NCBI GenBank assembly: GCA_002483265.1
Contig: DLHO01000010.1
Location: forward strand, 108,142-172,141
DNA length: 64,000 nucleotides
Direction: 5' to 3'
Source of the DNA: Flavobacteriales bacterium UBA7666
GTDB taxonomy: Bacteria; Bacteroidota; Bacteroidia; Flavobacteriales_D; Crocinitomicaceae
Shown one piece after another: positions 1-9,338 of the stretch; within the stretch, counting starts at the first letter, position 1; each line of letters begins with the position of its first letter. The translations under genes and the position numbers were made by a program. The notes beneath the pieces were generated by a model. That model was not told the DNA's origin. It saw nothing but the letters and a program-made list of their open reading frames with translations, and did no database searches.

Positions 1-17
1 TTAATCGCGTGCCTACC
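1..17. repeat. Partial REP-like palindromic repeat at window edge
   Basis: The first bases contain TCGCGTGCCTACC, which resembles the right arm of the palindrome at 46901-46936 (GTCGCGTCCCTACC) and the one at 42067-42094. The left arm would lie outside the window, so this is only a half-copy as seen. It sits just downstream of the recJ stop codon, where a bidirectional terminator or REP element is plausible. Confidence 0.35.
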
Positions 18-34
18 TGATTAATATCATTTGT

Positions 35-1759
35 TTACAACGTTTCTCTTATATCCCTCACCTGAATCTGCAAAGTTGTTCGGTTTTGCCACGTATTGGT
101 TTCCAGCGTAAATGCACAATCGAATGCACAACCTGCAGCGATCAAATCAGCTTTATCCGCCATATTGAAACCAATTGCTGAGAGTTCTATCCCTGAAATA
201 GGATCAACAAGTTCAAACTTCAAATGTGCTTCCTTTAAAATGCGTTGCTTATTCGCATAGGCATTTCGGATGCAAAATACCGGCTTGTCATTTCCCGGAC
301 CAAAAGGCTCCATCTGCTCCAACATTCTGTAAATACGAGGCACTTGAAGTACCGATTCACCGGCAAGAAATAAATTGGAAGCCGCAATTTCCAGATCTAT
401 AACCAAATCCTCCACCTCATCCAAAGGCTGGATGTTTTTCTGAACGTATGAATCGAAATGTTCTCTGAAAAGCGAAATATTCTCCAAGGGTAAAGTCAAA
501 CCTGCTGCATGCTGATGTCCACCGTATTGTGTAAGCAAATGTTCACAGGCCGTGATTGCTTCGTACACATTAAATCCCGAAACGGAACGAGCCGAACCGG
601 TTGCTTCTCCTTTATTCTGAGTCAAAACGATTGTTGGCCTGTAATGATGTTCTATTAAGCGCGAAGCCACAATTCCCACAACACCCTTGTGCCAGTCGGA
701 TTGGAAAACCACAGTCGATTTCCTGCCATCAAAAAGTTCATCCTGAGAAATCAGATCCAACGCTTCCAAAGTTGTTTGTGCATCCAGAATCCGTCTTTCC
801 GAATTGTATTCATCAATTTCCAGTGCGATTGATTTCGCCTCCTCTTTTGATTCGGCCAATAACAATTCAACTGCTCTCGAGCCACTTTTCAAACGACCAG
901 CAGCATTGATTCTTGGAGCAATGGTAAAAACCACATTCGACAAATCAAGTGGGAATGAGCGTTGAGCCTGTTCTACTAAAGCCAAAATTCCCGCGCGTGG
1001 GTTATCATTCATTCTTCGGATACCCTGTTTACATAAAATCCGGTTTTCTCCGGTCACCGAAACGATATCAGCTCCTATAGCAATTGCCACCAAATCCAGG
1101 TATTCAAAAAGCTCGACGATATCTTTATTCGTTTTCGAATACCAGGCCTGAAGTAATTTAAATCCAACCCCGCAGCCGCACAGCTCTTTGAAAGGATATT
1201 CGCAATCTGCTTGTTTCGGATCTAAAACAATGCAATCCGGAATTTCTGAGCCCGGAGTATGGTGATCACAGATAATAATGTCTAATCCTTTGGCTTTAGC
1301 ATACTTGACTTTCTCCACTTCTTTAATTCCGCAATCCAAGGCAATTAACAGTTCACATCCATTTTCCAGAGCAATGTCAATTCCTTTGTAAGACAAACCA
1401 TAACCTTCCTCATACCGATCCGGGATGTGGAAATCAACCGGGGCATAATCCTTTAAAACACTGGAAACCAAAGCCACCGATGTTGTTCCGTCTACATCAT
1501 AATCCCCAAAGATCATTATTCGTTGATTTGTCTCAATTGCAGTTTGTAACCTTTCTACGGCTTTCGACATATTCAACATCAGAAAAGGATCGTGCAAATC
1601 ACTCAACTCCGGAGTAAAGAATGAACGAATTTGCGGCAATGTTGTAAGATCTCTTTGAATAAGTATGGATGCCATGATCGGACTCACTTTTAAGTCGTCA
1701 ACCGCGGCTTGAATTTTTTCAGGACTTGGTGTTTGTTTGATAAACCAGTGTTTTTGCAT
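35..1759 (-). CDS. recJ: Single-stranded-DNA-specific exonuclease RecJ
   Basis: This 574-residue protein is a 5'-to-3' single-strand DNA exonuclease of the DHH phosphoesterase family, acting in the cytoplasm in recombination and mismatch repair. The family motifs are visible: GDYDVDG at residues 85-91, DCG at 142-144 and DHH at 165-167, all metal-binding positions. A GGH motif (YGGHQHAAG) typical of the DHHA1 domain follows in the second half, and the C-terminal part fits the RecJ OB fold. The length matches the family (about 560-580). The gene is divergent from the next one with only 25 bp between the starts, so both promoters must be compact or overlapping. Identification is firm from motifs and length. 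Confidence 0.96.
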   Translation of the reverse strand: MQKHWFIKQTPSPEKIQAAVDDLKVSPIMASILIQRDLTTLPQIRSFFTPELSDLHDPFLMLNMSKAVERLQTAIETNQRIMIFGDYDVDGTTSVALVSSVLKDYAPVDFHIPDRYEEGYGLSYKGIDIALENGCELLIALDCGIKEVEKVKYAKAKGLDIIICDHHTPGSEIPDCIVLDPKQADCEYPFKELCGCGVGFKLLQAWYSKTNKDIVELFEYLDLVAIAIGADIVSVTGENRILCKQGIRRMNDNPRAGILALVEQAQRSFPLDLSNVVFTIAPRINAAGRLKSGSRAVELLLAESKEEAKSIALEIDEYNSERRILDAQTTLEALDLISQDELFDGRKSTVVFQSDWHKGVVGIVASRLIEHHYRPTIVLTQNKGEATGSARSVSGFNVYEAITACEHLLTQYGGHQHAAGLTLPLENISLFREHFDSYVQKNIQPLDEVEDLVIDLEIAASNLFLAGESVLQVPRIYRMLEQMEPFGPGNDKPVFCIRNAYANKQRILKEAHLKFELVDPISGIELSAIGFNMADKADLIAAGCAFDCAFTLETNTWQNRTTLQIQVRDIRETL

Positions 1760-1784
1760 AAATTTCCGTTTTCTAATATAAGTT

Positions 1785-2429
1785 ATGAAAAAAGTTCTTC
1801 TTCTTTTTACCCTTTTAGTACAATTTTTTGGTTTTTCTCAAAAAACCGTTCAGTTTTCGGATCCCCTTCCTTTTGGAAGCAGTTCACAACTTTCTACTGA
1901 CAAAATTCATTTTGGAAAATACAAAAGTAGCGATTCACAAGTGACTTATGTAATTGATGAAAAAGGCATTTCAATTGTCACGCTTGCCATTGCCAGTATT
2001 ACCAGAGAACAAGTACGTGAATCTTCCAAATTGCAGGTAAGGGGGAACTATTTGTTGGGAATTAAAGTCAATGATTCCGTTCCTTGCGTACTGGAAGGTG
2101 AAAATTACTATTACGGGATCGAATCCAAACTGATGATAGCAGGCGAAGGCTCGACGAATACATTTATCAAAATCAACACGAATAAATATGTGATCAATTT
2201 CCATGAAGGATCTTATTTTGAACCAAGCATCGTCACATTTGCCGGAGGAAAAATGACGATTGTTCACAGCGAATTGAACTACCAGCCACTATTCCAGTCC
2301 ATTTTACAGGTAAACACCATTACGCGTTACGGTTCAGAAGTAGCCATCCTTGCTCCTACTTTCGAGCAATGGGAACGCTTGGAAGTATCCTTATTTACAG
2401 GAAAGAAGCTCATTTACACCAAAGAATAG
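1785..2429 (+). CDS. Secreted protein of unknown function
   Basis: This 214-residue protein begins with a clear signal peptide (Lys-Lys, then a run of Leu, Phe and Val, ending FGFSQ near residue 19), so it should be exported to the periplasm or beyond. The rest is rich in beta-strand-forming residues, with no transmembrane helix and no motif I recognise. There is no YPNP-type sorting domain at the C-terminus, so it is probably not a T9SS cargo. It lies alone between divergent recJ and the tatA operon. The coding frame is supported by the signal peptide and normal composition. Function is unknown. Confidence 0.75.
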   Translation: MKKVLLLFTLLVQFFGFSQKTVQFSDPLPFGSSSQLSTDKIHFGKYKSSDSQVTYVIDEKGISIVTLAIASITREQVRESSKLQVRGNYLLGIKVNDSVPCVLEGENYYYGIESKLMIAGEGSTNTFIKINTNKYVINFHEGSYFEPSIVTFAGGKMTIVHSELNYQPLFQSILQVNTITRYGSEVAILAPTFEQWERLEVSLFTGKKLIYTKE

Positions 2430-2519
2430 AGCTTCTTAAAATTCCATAAAAAACCCTCCATTTTTCTATCAAAACCACGTCAGACGTATTTTTAACACAA
2501 AACGTATCTGATATTTCCT

Positions 2520-2527
2520 TAATTTTG
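2520..2527 (+). promoter_or_regulatory. Bacteroidota -7 promoter element before tatA
   Basis: TAATTTTG matches the TAnnTTTG consensus used by the Bacteroidota primary sigma factor and lies 18 bp before the tatA start codon. A good TTTG -33 box at the usual spacing is not obvious. This probably drives the run of genes that continues to about 8343. Confidence 0.5.
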
Positions 2528-2544
2528 CAACAAATTAGTATGTT

Positions 2545-2721
2545 ATGAAATTAGGTGCAACAGAAATTATTTTAATCCTTGCTGTAGTTCTTTTATTATT
2601 CGGAGGTAAAAAAATTCCGGAATTAATGAAAGGTCTTGGAAAAGGGATCAGAGAATTCAAAGACGCTAGTAAAGGCGAAGAGGCTTCTTCTGCTCCATCC
2701 ACAACGGAAGAGAAAAAATAG
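2545..2721 (+). CDS. tatA: Twin-arginine translocase subunit TatA/E
   Basis: This 58-residue protein is the small pore-forming component of the twin-arginine translocation system, which exports folded proteins across the inner membrane. The N-terminal helix (residues 4-20, ending LLLFGGKKIPEL) carries the FGxKKxPEL hinge that defines TatA/MttA. An amphipathic helix (MKGLGKGIREFKDA) and a short acidic/charged tail follow. It is short but within the range for Bacteroidota TatA. The start is the ATG 18 bp after a TAnnTTTG element. tatC is not in this window. The stop lies 21 bp before gatA, so the two are probably co-transcribed. Confidence 0.93.
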   Translation: MKLGATEIILILAVVLLLFGGKKIPELMKGLGKGIREFKDASKGEEASSAPSTTEEKK

Positions 2722-2742
2722 ATTTAAGACAATCCATTCTAC

Positions 2743-4149
2743 ATGTATAAAACATTTTCGGAAGTTAAAGTTGCACTCTCCGCAGGGAAAACTGTGGAGA
2801 GTATCGTGCATTCTTACTTAGAGCAAATTGAAAAGAACAAAGATTTAAATGCATTTCTGGAAGTATTTGCAGAAAGCGCATTAGATCAGGCTCGTTTGGT
2901 AGATCAAAAACTGACTTCAGGAAAAGCAGGTAGATTGGCTGGAATGGTTATCGGATTAAAAGATAACATTTGTTACAAAGGTCATGCAGTGAGTGCAAGT
3001 TCCAAAATCCTTGGTGGTTTTGAATCACTTTATTCTGCTACCGTTGTTGAACGACTTTTAGCAGAAGACGCTATTATTATCGGCCGTTTGAATTGCGATG
3101 AATTTGCAATGGGAAGTTCTAATGAAAATTCAGCATACGGACCAGTCAAAAACAATCTCAGACCAACACACGTTCCGGGAGGCTCTTCAGGAGGTTCCGC
3201 TGTTTCTGTTTCTGCAGGAATGTGCACTGTTGCGTTGGGTTCAGACACAGGAGGTTCAATCAGACAACCGGCTTCATTTACAGGAACTTTCGGATTCAAA
3301 CCAACTTATGGAAGAGTGAGTCGTTACGGCTTAATTGCCTACGCATCCTCTTTTGATCAAATTGGTCCGTTTGCAAACAATCTGGAAGACACGGTTTTGG
3401 TGATGGAAATCATGGCTGGTAAAGATCCAATGGATGCTACCAGTTCTTCGAAACCACTTGGTTTTTCTACAAACATTCCTGCTATCGGGAAGAAGAAAAT
3501 TGCTTATTTGAAGGAAGCTCTTGAAAACGAAAGTATTGACAACGAAGTTCGCGCGATGATGGAAAAAACCATTTCTGATTTGCGTGCTTTAGGTCATACC
3601 GTTGAAGGAGTAAGCTTCCCATACCTGGAATATTTAGTTCCAACCTATTACGTATTAACAACCGCAGAGGCATCATCCAATCTTTCCCGATTTGACGGTG
3701 TTCATTATGGGTATCAATCTCCGAAAGCAAAAGGAGTGGAGCAAACCTATACCTTTTCCCGTACTGAAGGATTTGGGCCGGAAGTTAAAAGACGTATTAT
3801 GGCAGGTACATTCGTATTGTCTCACGGATATTACGACGCATTTTATACCAAAGGAATGAAGGTAAGACGCGTTTTGAAAAACAAAACCAAAGAGATCTTC
3901 AGTCAGTTTGATCTGATGATTTTACCAACGACACCATCTACTGCATTTGAATTCGGATCAATCAACGACCCAATCCAAATGTATTTACAAGATATTTTTA
4001 CCGTACATGCGAACTTAACCGGAAATCCGGCGATTGCGATCCCACAAGGAACACACAGCAACGGACTACCCATGAGTTTACAAATTATGGCTGACGATTT
4101 CAATGAAGAGATTATTTTCTCATTGGCTGACCAAATCATGCATAATTAA
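2743..4149 (+). CDS. gatA: Asp-tRNA(Asn)/Glu-tRNA(Gln) amidotransferase subunit A
   Basis: GatA is the glutaminase subunit of the GatCAB complex. It releases ammonia from glutamine so that mischarged Glu-tRNA(Gln) or Asp-tRNA(Asn) can be amidated. The amidase-signature triad is visible: Lys73 (GLKDN), cis-Ser148 within PGGSSGGSA, and nucleophile Ser172 in GSDTGGSIRQPA. The 99- and 24-residue spacings equal those of known GatA proteins. The length of 468 residues is normal. gatC lies about 9.4 kb away on the opposite strand and gatB is not in the window, so the complex is encoded at dispersed loci. The gene sits inside the tatA-to-UbiA-like run. Confidence 0.96.
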   Translation: MYKTFSEVKVALSAGKTVESIVHSYLEQIEKNKDLNAFLEVFAESALDQARLVDQKLTSGKAGRLAGMVIGLKDNICYKGHAVSASSKILGGFESLYSATVVERLLAEDAIIIGRLNCDEFAMGSSNENSAYGPVKNNLRPTHVPGGSSGGSAVSVSAGMCTVALGSDTGGSIRQPASFTGTFGFKPTYGRVSRYGLIAYASSFDQIGPFANNLEDTVLVMEIMAGKDPMDATSSSKPLGFSTNIPAIGKKKIAYLKEALENESIDNEVRAMMEKTISDLRALGHTVEGVSFPYLEYLVPTYYVLTTAEASSNLSRFDGVHYGYQSPKAKGVEQTYTFSRTEGFGPEVKRRIMAGTFVLSHGYYDAFYTKGMKVRRVLKNKTKEIFSQFDLMILPTTPSTAFEFGSINDPIQMYLQDIFTVHANLTGNPAIAIPQGTHSNGLPMSLQIMADDFNEEIIFSLADQIMHN

Positions 4150-4162
4150 TCCCATTTTGCCT

Positions 4163-5761
4163 ATGAAACGATTCGGAATAGTACTTCTTTTGCTTTTTAT
4201 CACGTTGCTGAATTCATCCAACTTATTGGCGCAACGCAGAACCAAACCACCAGTTAAGGATACCGTAACCGGGGAAGTATTTATCCGAATAGTAGATCAA
4301 AGTCTCAGCCTTTATTACGACGACTTTGCAAAAGGGTTAAACTACGATTCAATTGTTGACGCTTTGGATTACGATGCCGGAACCGTTCCTTTATTTTCAG
4401 ATGATGATTATTGCAAACGATTGGCAAAACTGAATGAAGTTTCCACTTTTGGGTTCGATTGCAACAATGTTTCGCTTACAACTATTAAATTTTTTGCTCA
4501 AAACCGTCGGAATTTTGTCCGTGTGGCATTGGGTCGTGGTCGTTTGTACTTTGACTTATACGAAGAAAAACTGACAGAATATGGTCTTCCGCTTGAATTG
4601 AAATACCTTTCAGTGATTGAGAGCGGGTTGAGACCACAGGTAAAATCCAGAGCTGGAGCACTTGGTTTATGGCAATTTATGTACGCAACCGGAAAGCAAT
4701 ACGGCTTAAAGGAAAATTCGTACATGGATGAACGCATGGATCCGTTAAAAGCAACAGATGCAGCTTGTCGATACCTGAAGAAACTATACAATATCTATGG
4801 TGATTGGAATCTGGCTTTAGCCGCATATAATGCCGGCCCCGGAAACGTGAATAAAGCAATTCGCCGTTCAGGTGGAAAAAGAACGTATTGGGAAATAAGA
4901 CCCTTTTTGCCTCGTGAAACACAAGGATACGTTCCCAATTTCATTGCTGCGACGTATTTAATGACTTATCACGCAGAACACAATTTGCTTCCTGCAGAAC
5001 CAAAAATGCATTTTTATCAATTGGATACACTTTGTCTGAATCGTGGAATTCACATGCAAACCATTGAAAAGTTGGTTTCCTGGTCTGTTGAAGACGTTCA
5101 AACCTTGAATCCTGTATATAAAACCTCTTATATTCCACCAACTATCCCGAAACAATGTGTGACTGGACCACTCGAAAAAATTGGTTTATTGGTTAGTCTG
5201 GAAGATTCACTTTATGCTTTGGAGCAACGTATTTATGGTACCGGAGGTTATAAAAACCCATTGCCAACAGATGTTGCCGTTGATCCGCAAAATGATCAAC
5301 TCGTTATTTCAAATCCGGTGAACAACAAAATTGATGTTCCGAAAACGAAAGTGATTACAACGATTAATTACACCTACCACAAGGTAAAAGCAGGTGAAAG
5401 CCTTGGAAGTATTGCTGCTCAATACAATGTTGCTATTCAGGAATTAATGGATTGGAATGATTTGACTACCGCGCGAATTACAGTAAACCAATTGCTGAAA
5501 ATTCAAACCAAAGTCAGCACAACGGTAGAAAATGAAGAATATCAGGAAGCAGTAGCAGACAGTATTCAGAATTCCACTAATAAAACGGTTCCTCCACCGG
5601 TTCCACCAACAGTTGCTAAGAAATACTATTCTATTCGCAGCGGAGATACTTTTTCCAAGATTGCTTCGAGACATGGATTAACGATGAATCAGTTATCGCG
5701 TTTAAATCCGGGAATTTCTCCAAGTCGCATTCGTGTAGGACAGCGTTTGCGCGTAAAATAA
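4163..5761 (+). CDS. MltD-like membrane-bound lytic murein transglycosylase with two LysM domains
   Basis: This enzyme should cleave the MurNAc-GlcNAc bond of peptidoglycan to form 1,6-anhydro products in the periplasm. Counting from the ATG at 4163 the protein has 532 residues. A signal peptide is followed by a GH23/SLT domain (about residues 130-260) with the catalytic Glu153 in VIES and the family motif AYNAGPGNV at 221-229. Two peptidoglycan-binding LysM domains lie at about 404-448 and 487-532. An in-frame ATG at 4103 lies inside gatA and adds 20 residues without a signal-peptide character, so the 4163 start is preferred; it begins 13 bp after gatA stops. Confidence 0.92.
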   Translation: MKRFGIVLLLLFITLLNSSNLLAQRRTKPPVKDTVTGEVFIRIVDQSLSLYYDDFAKGLNYDSIVDALDYDAGTVPLFSDDDYCKRLAKLNEVSTFGFDCNNVSLTTIKFFAQNRRNFVRVALGRGRLYFDLYEEKLTEYGLPLELKYLSVIESGLRPQVKSRAGALGLWQFMYATGKQYGLKENSYMDERMDPLKATDAACRYLKKLYNIYGDWNLALAAYNAGPGNVNKAIRRSGGKRTYWEIRPFLPRETQGYVPNFIAATYLMTYHAEHNLLPAEPKMHFYQLDTLCLNRGIHMQTIEKLVSWSVEDVQTLNPVYKTSYIPPTIPKQCVTGPLEKIGLLVSLEDSLYALEQRIYGTGGYKNPLPTDVAVDPQNDQLVISNPVNNKIDVPKTKVITTINYTYHKVKAGESLGSIAAQYNVAIQELMDWNDLTTARITVNQLLKIQTKVSTTVENEEYQEAVADSIQNSTNKTVPPPVPPTVAKKYYSIRSGDTFSKIASRHGLTMNQLSRLNPGISPSRIRVGQRLRVK

Positions 5762-5767
5762 TATCGT

Positions 5768-6523
5768 ATGAATTCGCTTTCAGTTGTAATCATCACTTTA
5801 AACGAAGAGCGCAACATAGAGCGTTGTCTGAAGTCTATTCGCGATCTGGCAGATGAAATCATTGTATTGGATGCATTTTCTACTGACAAAACAGCTGAGA
5901 TCTGTGCAAACTATTCCGTTCGTTTTGAGCAAAGAGCCTGGGAAGGTTATTCCGCAAGCAAAAATTACCTGAACAGTCTGGTTTCTTCCGATTACATTCT
6001 TTCATTGGATGCCGACGAAGCACTAAGTGAAGAACTTTACAAAGAGATCAAAGCAGAAAAAGAAAGTGGATTTTCGGGAACTTATTCTGTCAATCGCATG
6101 ACGAACTACATGGGAAAATGGATTCGTCACAGCGGCTGGTATCCGGATATCAAACCACGCTTATTTCCAAAAGAAGGATCTTACTGGTCTGGCGAATTTG
6201 TTCACGAAGAATTGGTACATCCACCTTCTGAAGTAAAAATATTCAAAGGTGTTTTGGAACATTATTCGTATTATTCCTACGAAGATCACAGAGCCAGAGC
6301 TGATAAATATTCGTTACTTACTGCTAAGAAATTTCACGCAAAAGGAAAAAAAGTGGGGCCATTGAAACCAGCAATTAGCGCTTTGGGTCGTTTTGTTGCC
6401 ATGTATTTTATTAAATTAGGGTTTCTGGATGGCTGGAAAGGTTTCAAAATCGCCCAAATAAGTGCCCAATCCAACGTTTTAAAGTACAAAGAACTAAGAA
6501 GACTGAATCGTGAAGGAAAATAA
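5768..6523 (+). CDS. Family 2 glycosyltransferase, LPS-core WaaE/KdtX-like
   Basis: This 251-residue GT-A-fold enzyme transfers a sugar from a nucleotide-sugar donor. The N-terminus has the nucleotide-binding strand SVVIITLNEERNIERCL and a DAFSTDKT segment, followed by the metal-binding LDADEAL motif near residue 80. The C-terminal region (KLGFLDGWKGFKIA) and total length match the LPS core beta-1,4-glucosyltransferase group often annotated WaaE/KdtX. It starts 6 bp after the transglycosylase and overlaps the downstream family 9 glycosyltransferase, which supports a joint role in lipopolysaccharide core or cell-surface glycan synthesis. The exact sugar is not deducible. Confidence 0.88.
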   Translation: MNSLSVVIITLNEERNIERCLKSIRDLADEIIVLDAFSTDKTAEICANYSVRFEQRAWEGYSASKNYLNSLVSSDYILSLDADEALSEELYKEIKAEKESGFSGTYSVNRMTNYMGKWIRHSGWYPDIKPRLFPKEGSYWSGEFVHEELVHPPSEVKIFKGVLEHYSYYSYEDHRARADKYSLLTAKKFHAKGKKVGPLKPAISALGRFVAMYFIKLGFLDGWKGFKIAQISAQSNVLKYKELRRLNREGK

Positions 6524-7526
6524 GAATTGGAACGGAAAACACATTGCAATCAGTCGCGTTGACAGTATTGGCGACGTACTTCTAACTCTTCCGATCACAG
6601 CCTGGCTGAAAGAACAGTTTCCGACTTGCCGCATTACCTTTCTTTGCAAGAATTACACCGCTCCCATTGTAAAATACTATTCGGCAATCGACGATATTGT
6701 GAAAGTGGATGATTTATTCACTTTGCCTAAAAGCGAACAAGCAGATGCTATTGAAAGTCTTGGAATTGACGTCGTTATTCACGTATTCCCTAAAAAGGAA
6801 TTGGCAAAGTTGTTCAAAAAGGCAAAAGTTCCCACCCGAATCGGGACTTCTCACCGTTTGTTTCATTTGAACACCTGTAATGTAAGACCCAATTTCACCC
6901 GAAAAAAGTCTCCGCTTCACGAGTCACAGTTAAACTTTGAATTATTACGTCCGTTTGGACTTTCTGAGATTCCTTCTTTCGAGCAAGTGAGTACCTACAC
7001 TTCTCATTTTGGAATTGAAAAACAGGAGCTTCCGGAAGCATTCGAAGCACTTTTAAATAAGAAATACGTTGTGCTTCATCCGAAATCCCAGGGAAGTGCC
7101 AGAGAATGGCCCATTGAGAAATACACAAGTTTAGCTCAGGAATTAATCGTAAAAGGATACGAAGTTGTTTTTACCGGAACGGAAAGTGAAGGAAAACAAT
7201 TCAGGGATTTAATTCCGAAAGATCCACTTTGCCATGATTCTACCGGACAATTAACAATTGACCAGTTGATCTGGTTGATCAAAAACGCTGCTGCTTTGGT
7301 TGCCTGCAGCACCGGACCACTTCACATTGCCGGTTTTCTAAACACCAAAGCAATCGGTTTATTTTCTCCACGAATTCCGATTCATCCGGGAAGATGGAAA
7401 CCTTTGGGAAATCATTCTACCACGCTGGTTTTCGATCCGAATTGCGAAAAGTGCAAAGCAAAGAAGGAATGCAACTGTATTTCCGAAATTCCGGTTGAAT
7501 CCGTTTTGGACGAAATCCTAAAATAA
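6510..7526 (+). CDS. Family 9 glycosyltransferase (ADP-heptose:LPS heptosyltransferase-like)
   Basis: This 338-residue GT-B protein resembles heptosyltransferases that build the inner LPS core on the cytoplasmic face of the inner membrane. The N-terminal motif ISRVDSIGDVLLTLP and the C-terminal nucleotide-sugar site (CSTGPLHIAGFLNTKAIGLF) are typical. A Cys-rich tail (CEKCKAKKECNC) occupies residues of about 313-324, as in several family 9 members. The start chosen is GTG at 6510, which overlaps the preceding gene by 14 bp and suggests translational coupling. Sugar specificity is inferred only from family membership. Confidence 0.87.
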   Translation: MKENKNWNGKHIAISRVDSIGDVLLTLPITAWLKEQFPTCRITFLCKNYTAPIVKYYSAIDDIVKVDDLFTLPKSEQADAIESLGIDVVIHVFPKKELAKLFKKAKVPTRIGTSHRLFHLNTCNVRPNFTRKKSPLHESQLNFELLRPFGLSEIPSFEQVSTYTSHFGIEKQELPEAFEALLNKKYVVLHPKSQGSAREWPIEKYTSLAQELIVKGYEVVFTGTESEGKQFRDLIPKDPLCHDSTGQLTIDQLIWLIKNAAALVACSTGPLHIAGFLNTKAIGLFSPRIPIHPGRWKPLGNHSTTLVFDPNCEKCKAKKECNCISEIPVESVLDEILK

Positions 7527-7527
7527 C

Positions 7528-8343
7528 ATGCGTCCAATTCTCAGCATATTGATCTATACAAATAGCTGGGTTGCTTTGTGTGTAACAAGTTTGGTTTACG
7601 GCATCGGAAGTTATTTCCAACTAGATCATCTCGAACTATTCGCTATCTGGAGTTTCACAGGAACAGTAAGTGCCTATCAACTTCATCGTTTATTTCGTTT
7701 AAGACATCTAAAGCATACGGTTCGCTCCAATCGACGGTTACTCTGGATGCAAAACACGTATACTTTTCAAATAGGTTGGTTCTTTGTAAACTTTCTTTCC
7801 TGTTTGGCTTGTATGTTTTTTATTCCAATTACCGAAGAAGCACTCATTTTGACCGGATTAAATGTGGTAATCGTTGCGCTTTATGCCCTTCCGGTTTCTT
7901 GGATTGGCAATGGAATCCGCCATATTCCTTTTGCTAAAAACATCCTGATCTCTGTTAGCTGGGTGCTCATCATTTTGATTCCCTTCTCTTCAAATAAGTG
8001 TTTAGATTCAATTGGGTGGGAAATACCTGCACTTCTTTTTATTGCGGTTTTTGCACAAATCATTCCTTTCGACAGTCGGGATGTTTCTCACGATCCAAAA
8101 TCCCTGTCTACTATTCCGCAATTGATCGGCACCCAAAAAGCCAAATATGTTGGGTTGATACTCCTGATTAGTGCACTTGCCATGCAAACGCATTTACTGG
8201 GATTTCATTGGCTGCTTCCATTCACCGTTTTTTGCGGAGCAGTTGGTCACTTAATTCCTTTCTTGGTAGGTTATCAGCTGCGACTTGAATTCATGTGGGA
8301 ATTACCGCTGGGTTTGATGGGGCTTTGGTTTTTACTATCCTGA
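7528..8343 (+). CDS. UbiA-like polytopic membrane protein with only the second Asp motif
   Basis: This 271-residue protein has about eight hydrophobic helices and looks like a divergent member of the UbiA prenyltransferase superfamily, intramembrane enzymes that attach prenyl groups to aromatic or other acceptors. The second Asp-rich motif is intact: Asp182, Asp185 and Asp189 in DSRDVSHD, followed by STIPQLIGTQKAK as in UbiA proteins. The region where the first motif (NDxxDxxxD) should be reads AYQLHRLFRLR (about residues 49-59) and has no Asp. It may therefore be a non-catalytic or altered family member. It begins 1 bp after the heptosyltransferase-like gene and closes the operon. Confidence 0.65.
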   Translation: MRPILSILIYTNSWVALCVTSLVYGIGSYFQLDHLELFAIWSFTGTVSAYQLHRLFRLRHLKHTVRSNRRLLWMQNTYTFQIGWFFVNFLSCLACMFFIPITEEALILTGLNVVIVALYALPVSWIGNGIRHIPFAKNILISVSWVLIILIPFSSNKCLDSIGWEIPALLFIAVFAQIIPFDSRDVSHDPKSLSTIPQLIGTQKAKYVGLILLISALAMQTHLLGFHWLLPFTVFCGAVGHLIPFLVGYQLRLEFMWELPLGLMGLWFLLS

Positions 8344-8454
8344 ATTTCTATTTCCGGTTCAATTACTCGGTTTTTTAATCATTATTTAATCGCTTCTTCT
8401 GCAACCGGAAACACACTTGAACTACCTTCGAAGTGTACAAAAAATAATTCCACT

Positions 8455-9255
8455 ATGAAAAAATTAATTACTTATGCGGCAGCTCTTCTGCTGACAACTA
8501 TGAGCACTTCTTTCGCTCAAAACAATGCCCAACAGTATCTTGACAATGCGATTCAGACCGCAGAAAACATCCCGCAGGATGTACAAAATGCTTCAAATGC
8601 AATTGACAGATTAGTCTATGAATTGAACATCACAAGTACTCCAGATGCAGATGCATTTTACAACGATCTGTTTGTATTGGTGAATCACATTCAGAACAAC
8701 GCTGACGATATCGATTACTTCATCAGTTTGGCGCAAAATGAAAGTACGATTCCGTTTTCAACAGCACCTGTAAACGGACTTACTGCACAATTGGTTGTAT
8801 TAAACGACGATGTGATCGTACTGACGAGCCAAATCAAAGATGCAGTAGTTGAAAACCGTTACAACGATGCAAACTCACTAATCCCGGCTCTTCGTACAGC
8901 GATTGCTTCCCAAGCAAATGTTGCAGAAAACATCATTACAACGATCGAAGAAATCAAACAAGTTACAACGGTTTACACGGTAGAAATCCGTCTGGTAGAT
9001 GCACAGGGAAATCCAACTTCTACAAATGATTTGCACGGATATTACGCTTATAATCAAGCAACGGGTGAATACCTTTACCCGGAAGATGAGCGCGATTACA
9101 GCACAGGTATTTTCTTCCTTTCTGCAGGAACTTACACCTTCGATTCATTTAACGGATATTGGAGCGGAACGAGTTCAAACACAGTTACACTATCGGATGC
9201 AATTGTAAATGAAGATGGTATCATTATTGTAGATCTTGTTTTGTGGTCTGAGTAA
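8455..9255 (+). CDS. Secreted protein of unknown function
   Basis: This 266-residue protein starts with a signal peptide (MKKLITYAAALLLTTMSTSFAQ) and should be exported. Residues of about 23-170 are helical and rich in Ala, Asn and Gln. The C-terminal third (from about 175) looks like a beta-sandwich with a YYAYNQATGEYLYPED segment. No catalytic motif or T9SS sorting domain is visible. It is monocistronic, with a hairpin terminator at 9288-9317 downstream. I do not recognise the family. Confidence 0.8.
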   Translation: MKKLITYAAALLLTTMSTSFAQNNAQQYLDNAIQTAENIPQDVQNASNAIDRLVYELNITSTPDADAFYNDLFVLVNHIQNNADDIDYFISLAQNESTIPFSTAPVNGLTAQLVVLNDDVIVLTSQIKDAVVENRYNDANSLIPALRTAIASQANVAENIITTIEEIKQVTTVYTVEIRLVDAQGNPTSTNDLHGYYAYNQATGEYLYPEDERDYSTGIFFLSAGTYTFDSFNGYWSGTSSNTVTLSDAIVNEDGIIIVDLVLWSE

Positions 9256-9287
9256 TGGTTAATTCTTCTTTAAGAGGATACTCAAAC

Positions 9288-9317
9288 AAATGGCGGCGGT
9301 TTACCTGTCGCCATTTT
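9288..9317 (+). terminator. Intrinsic terminator
   Basis: AAATGGCG at 9288-9295 pairs with CGCCATTT at 9309-9316, giving an 8-bp stem with a 13-nt loop and a short T run. It follows the secreted hypothetical gene and precedes the pgk promoter. Confidence 0.7.
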
Positions 9318-9338
9318 CATTTCTGTCTGGAATTTCAA

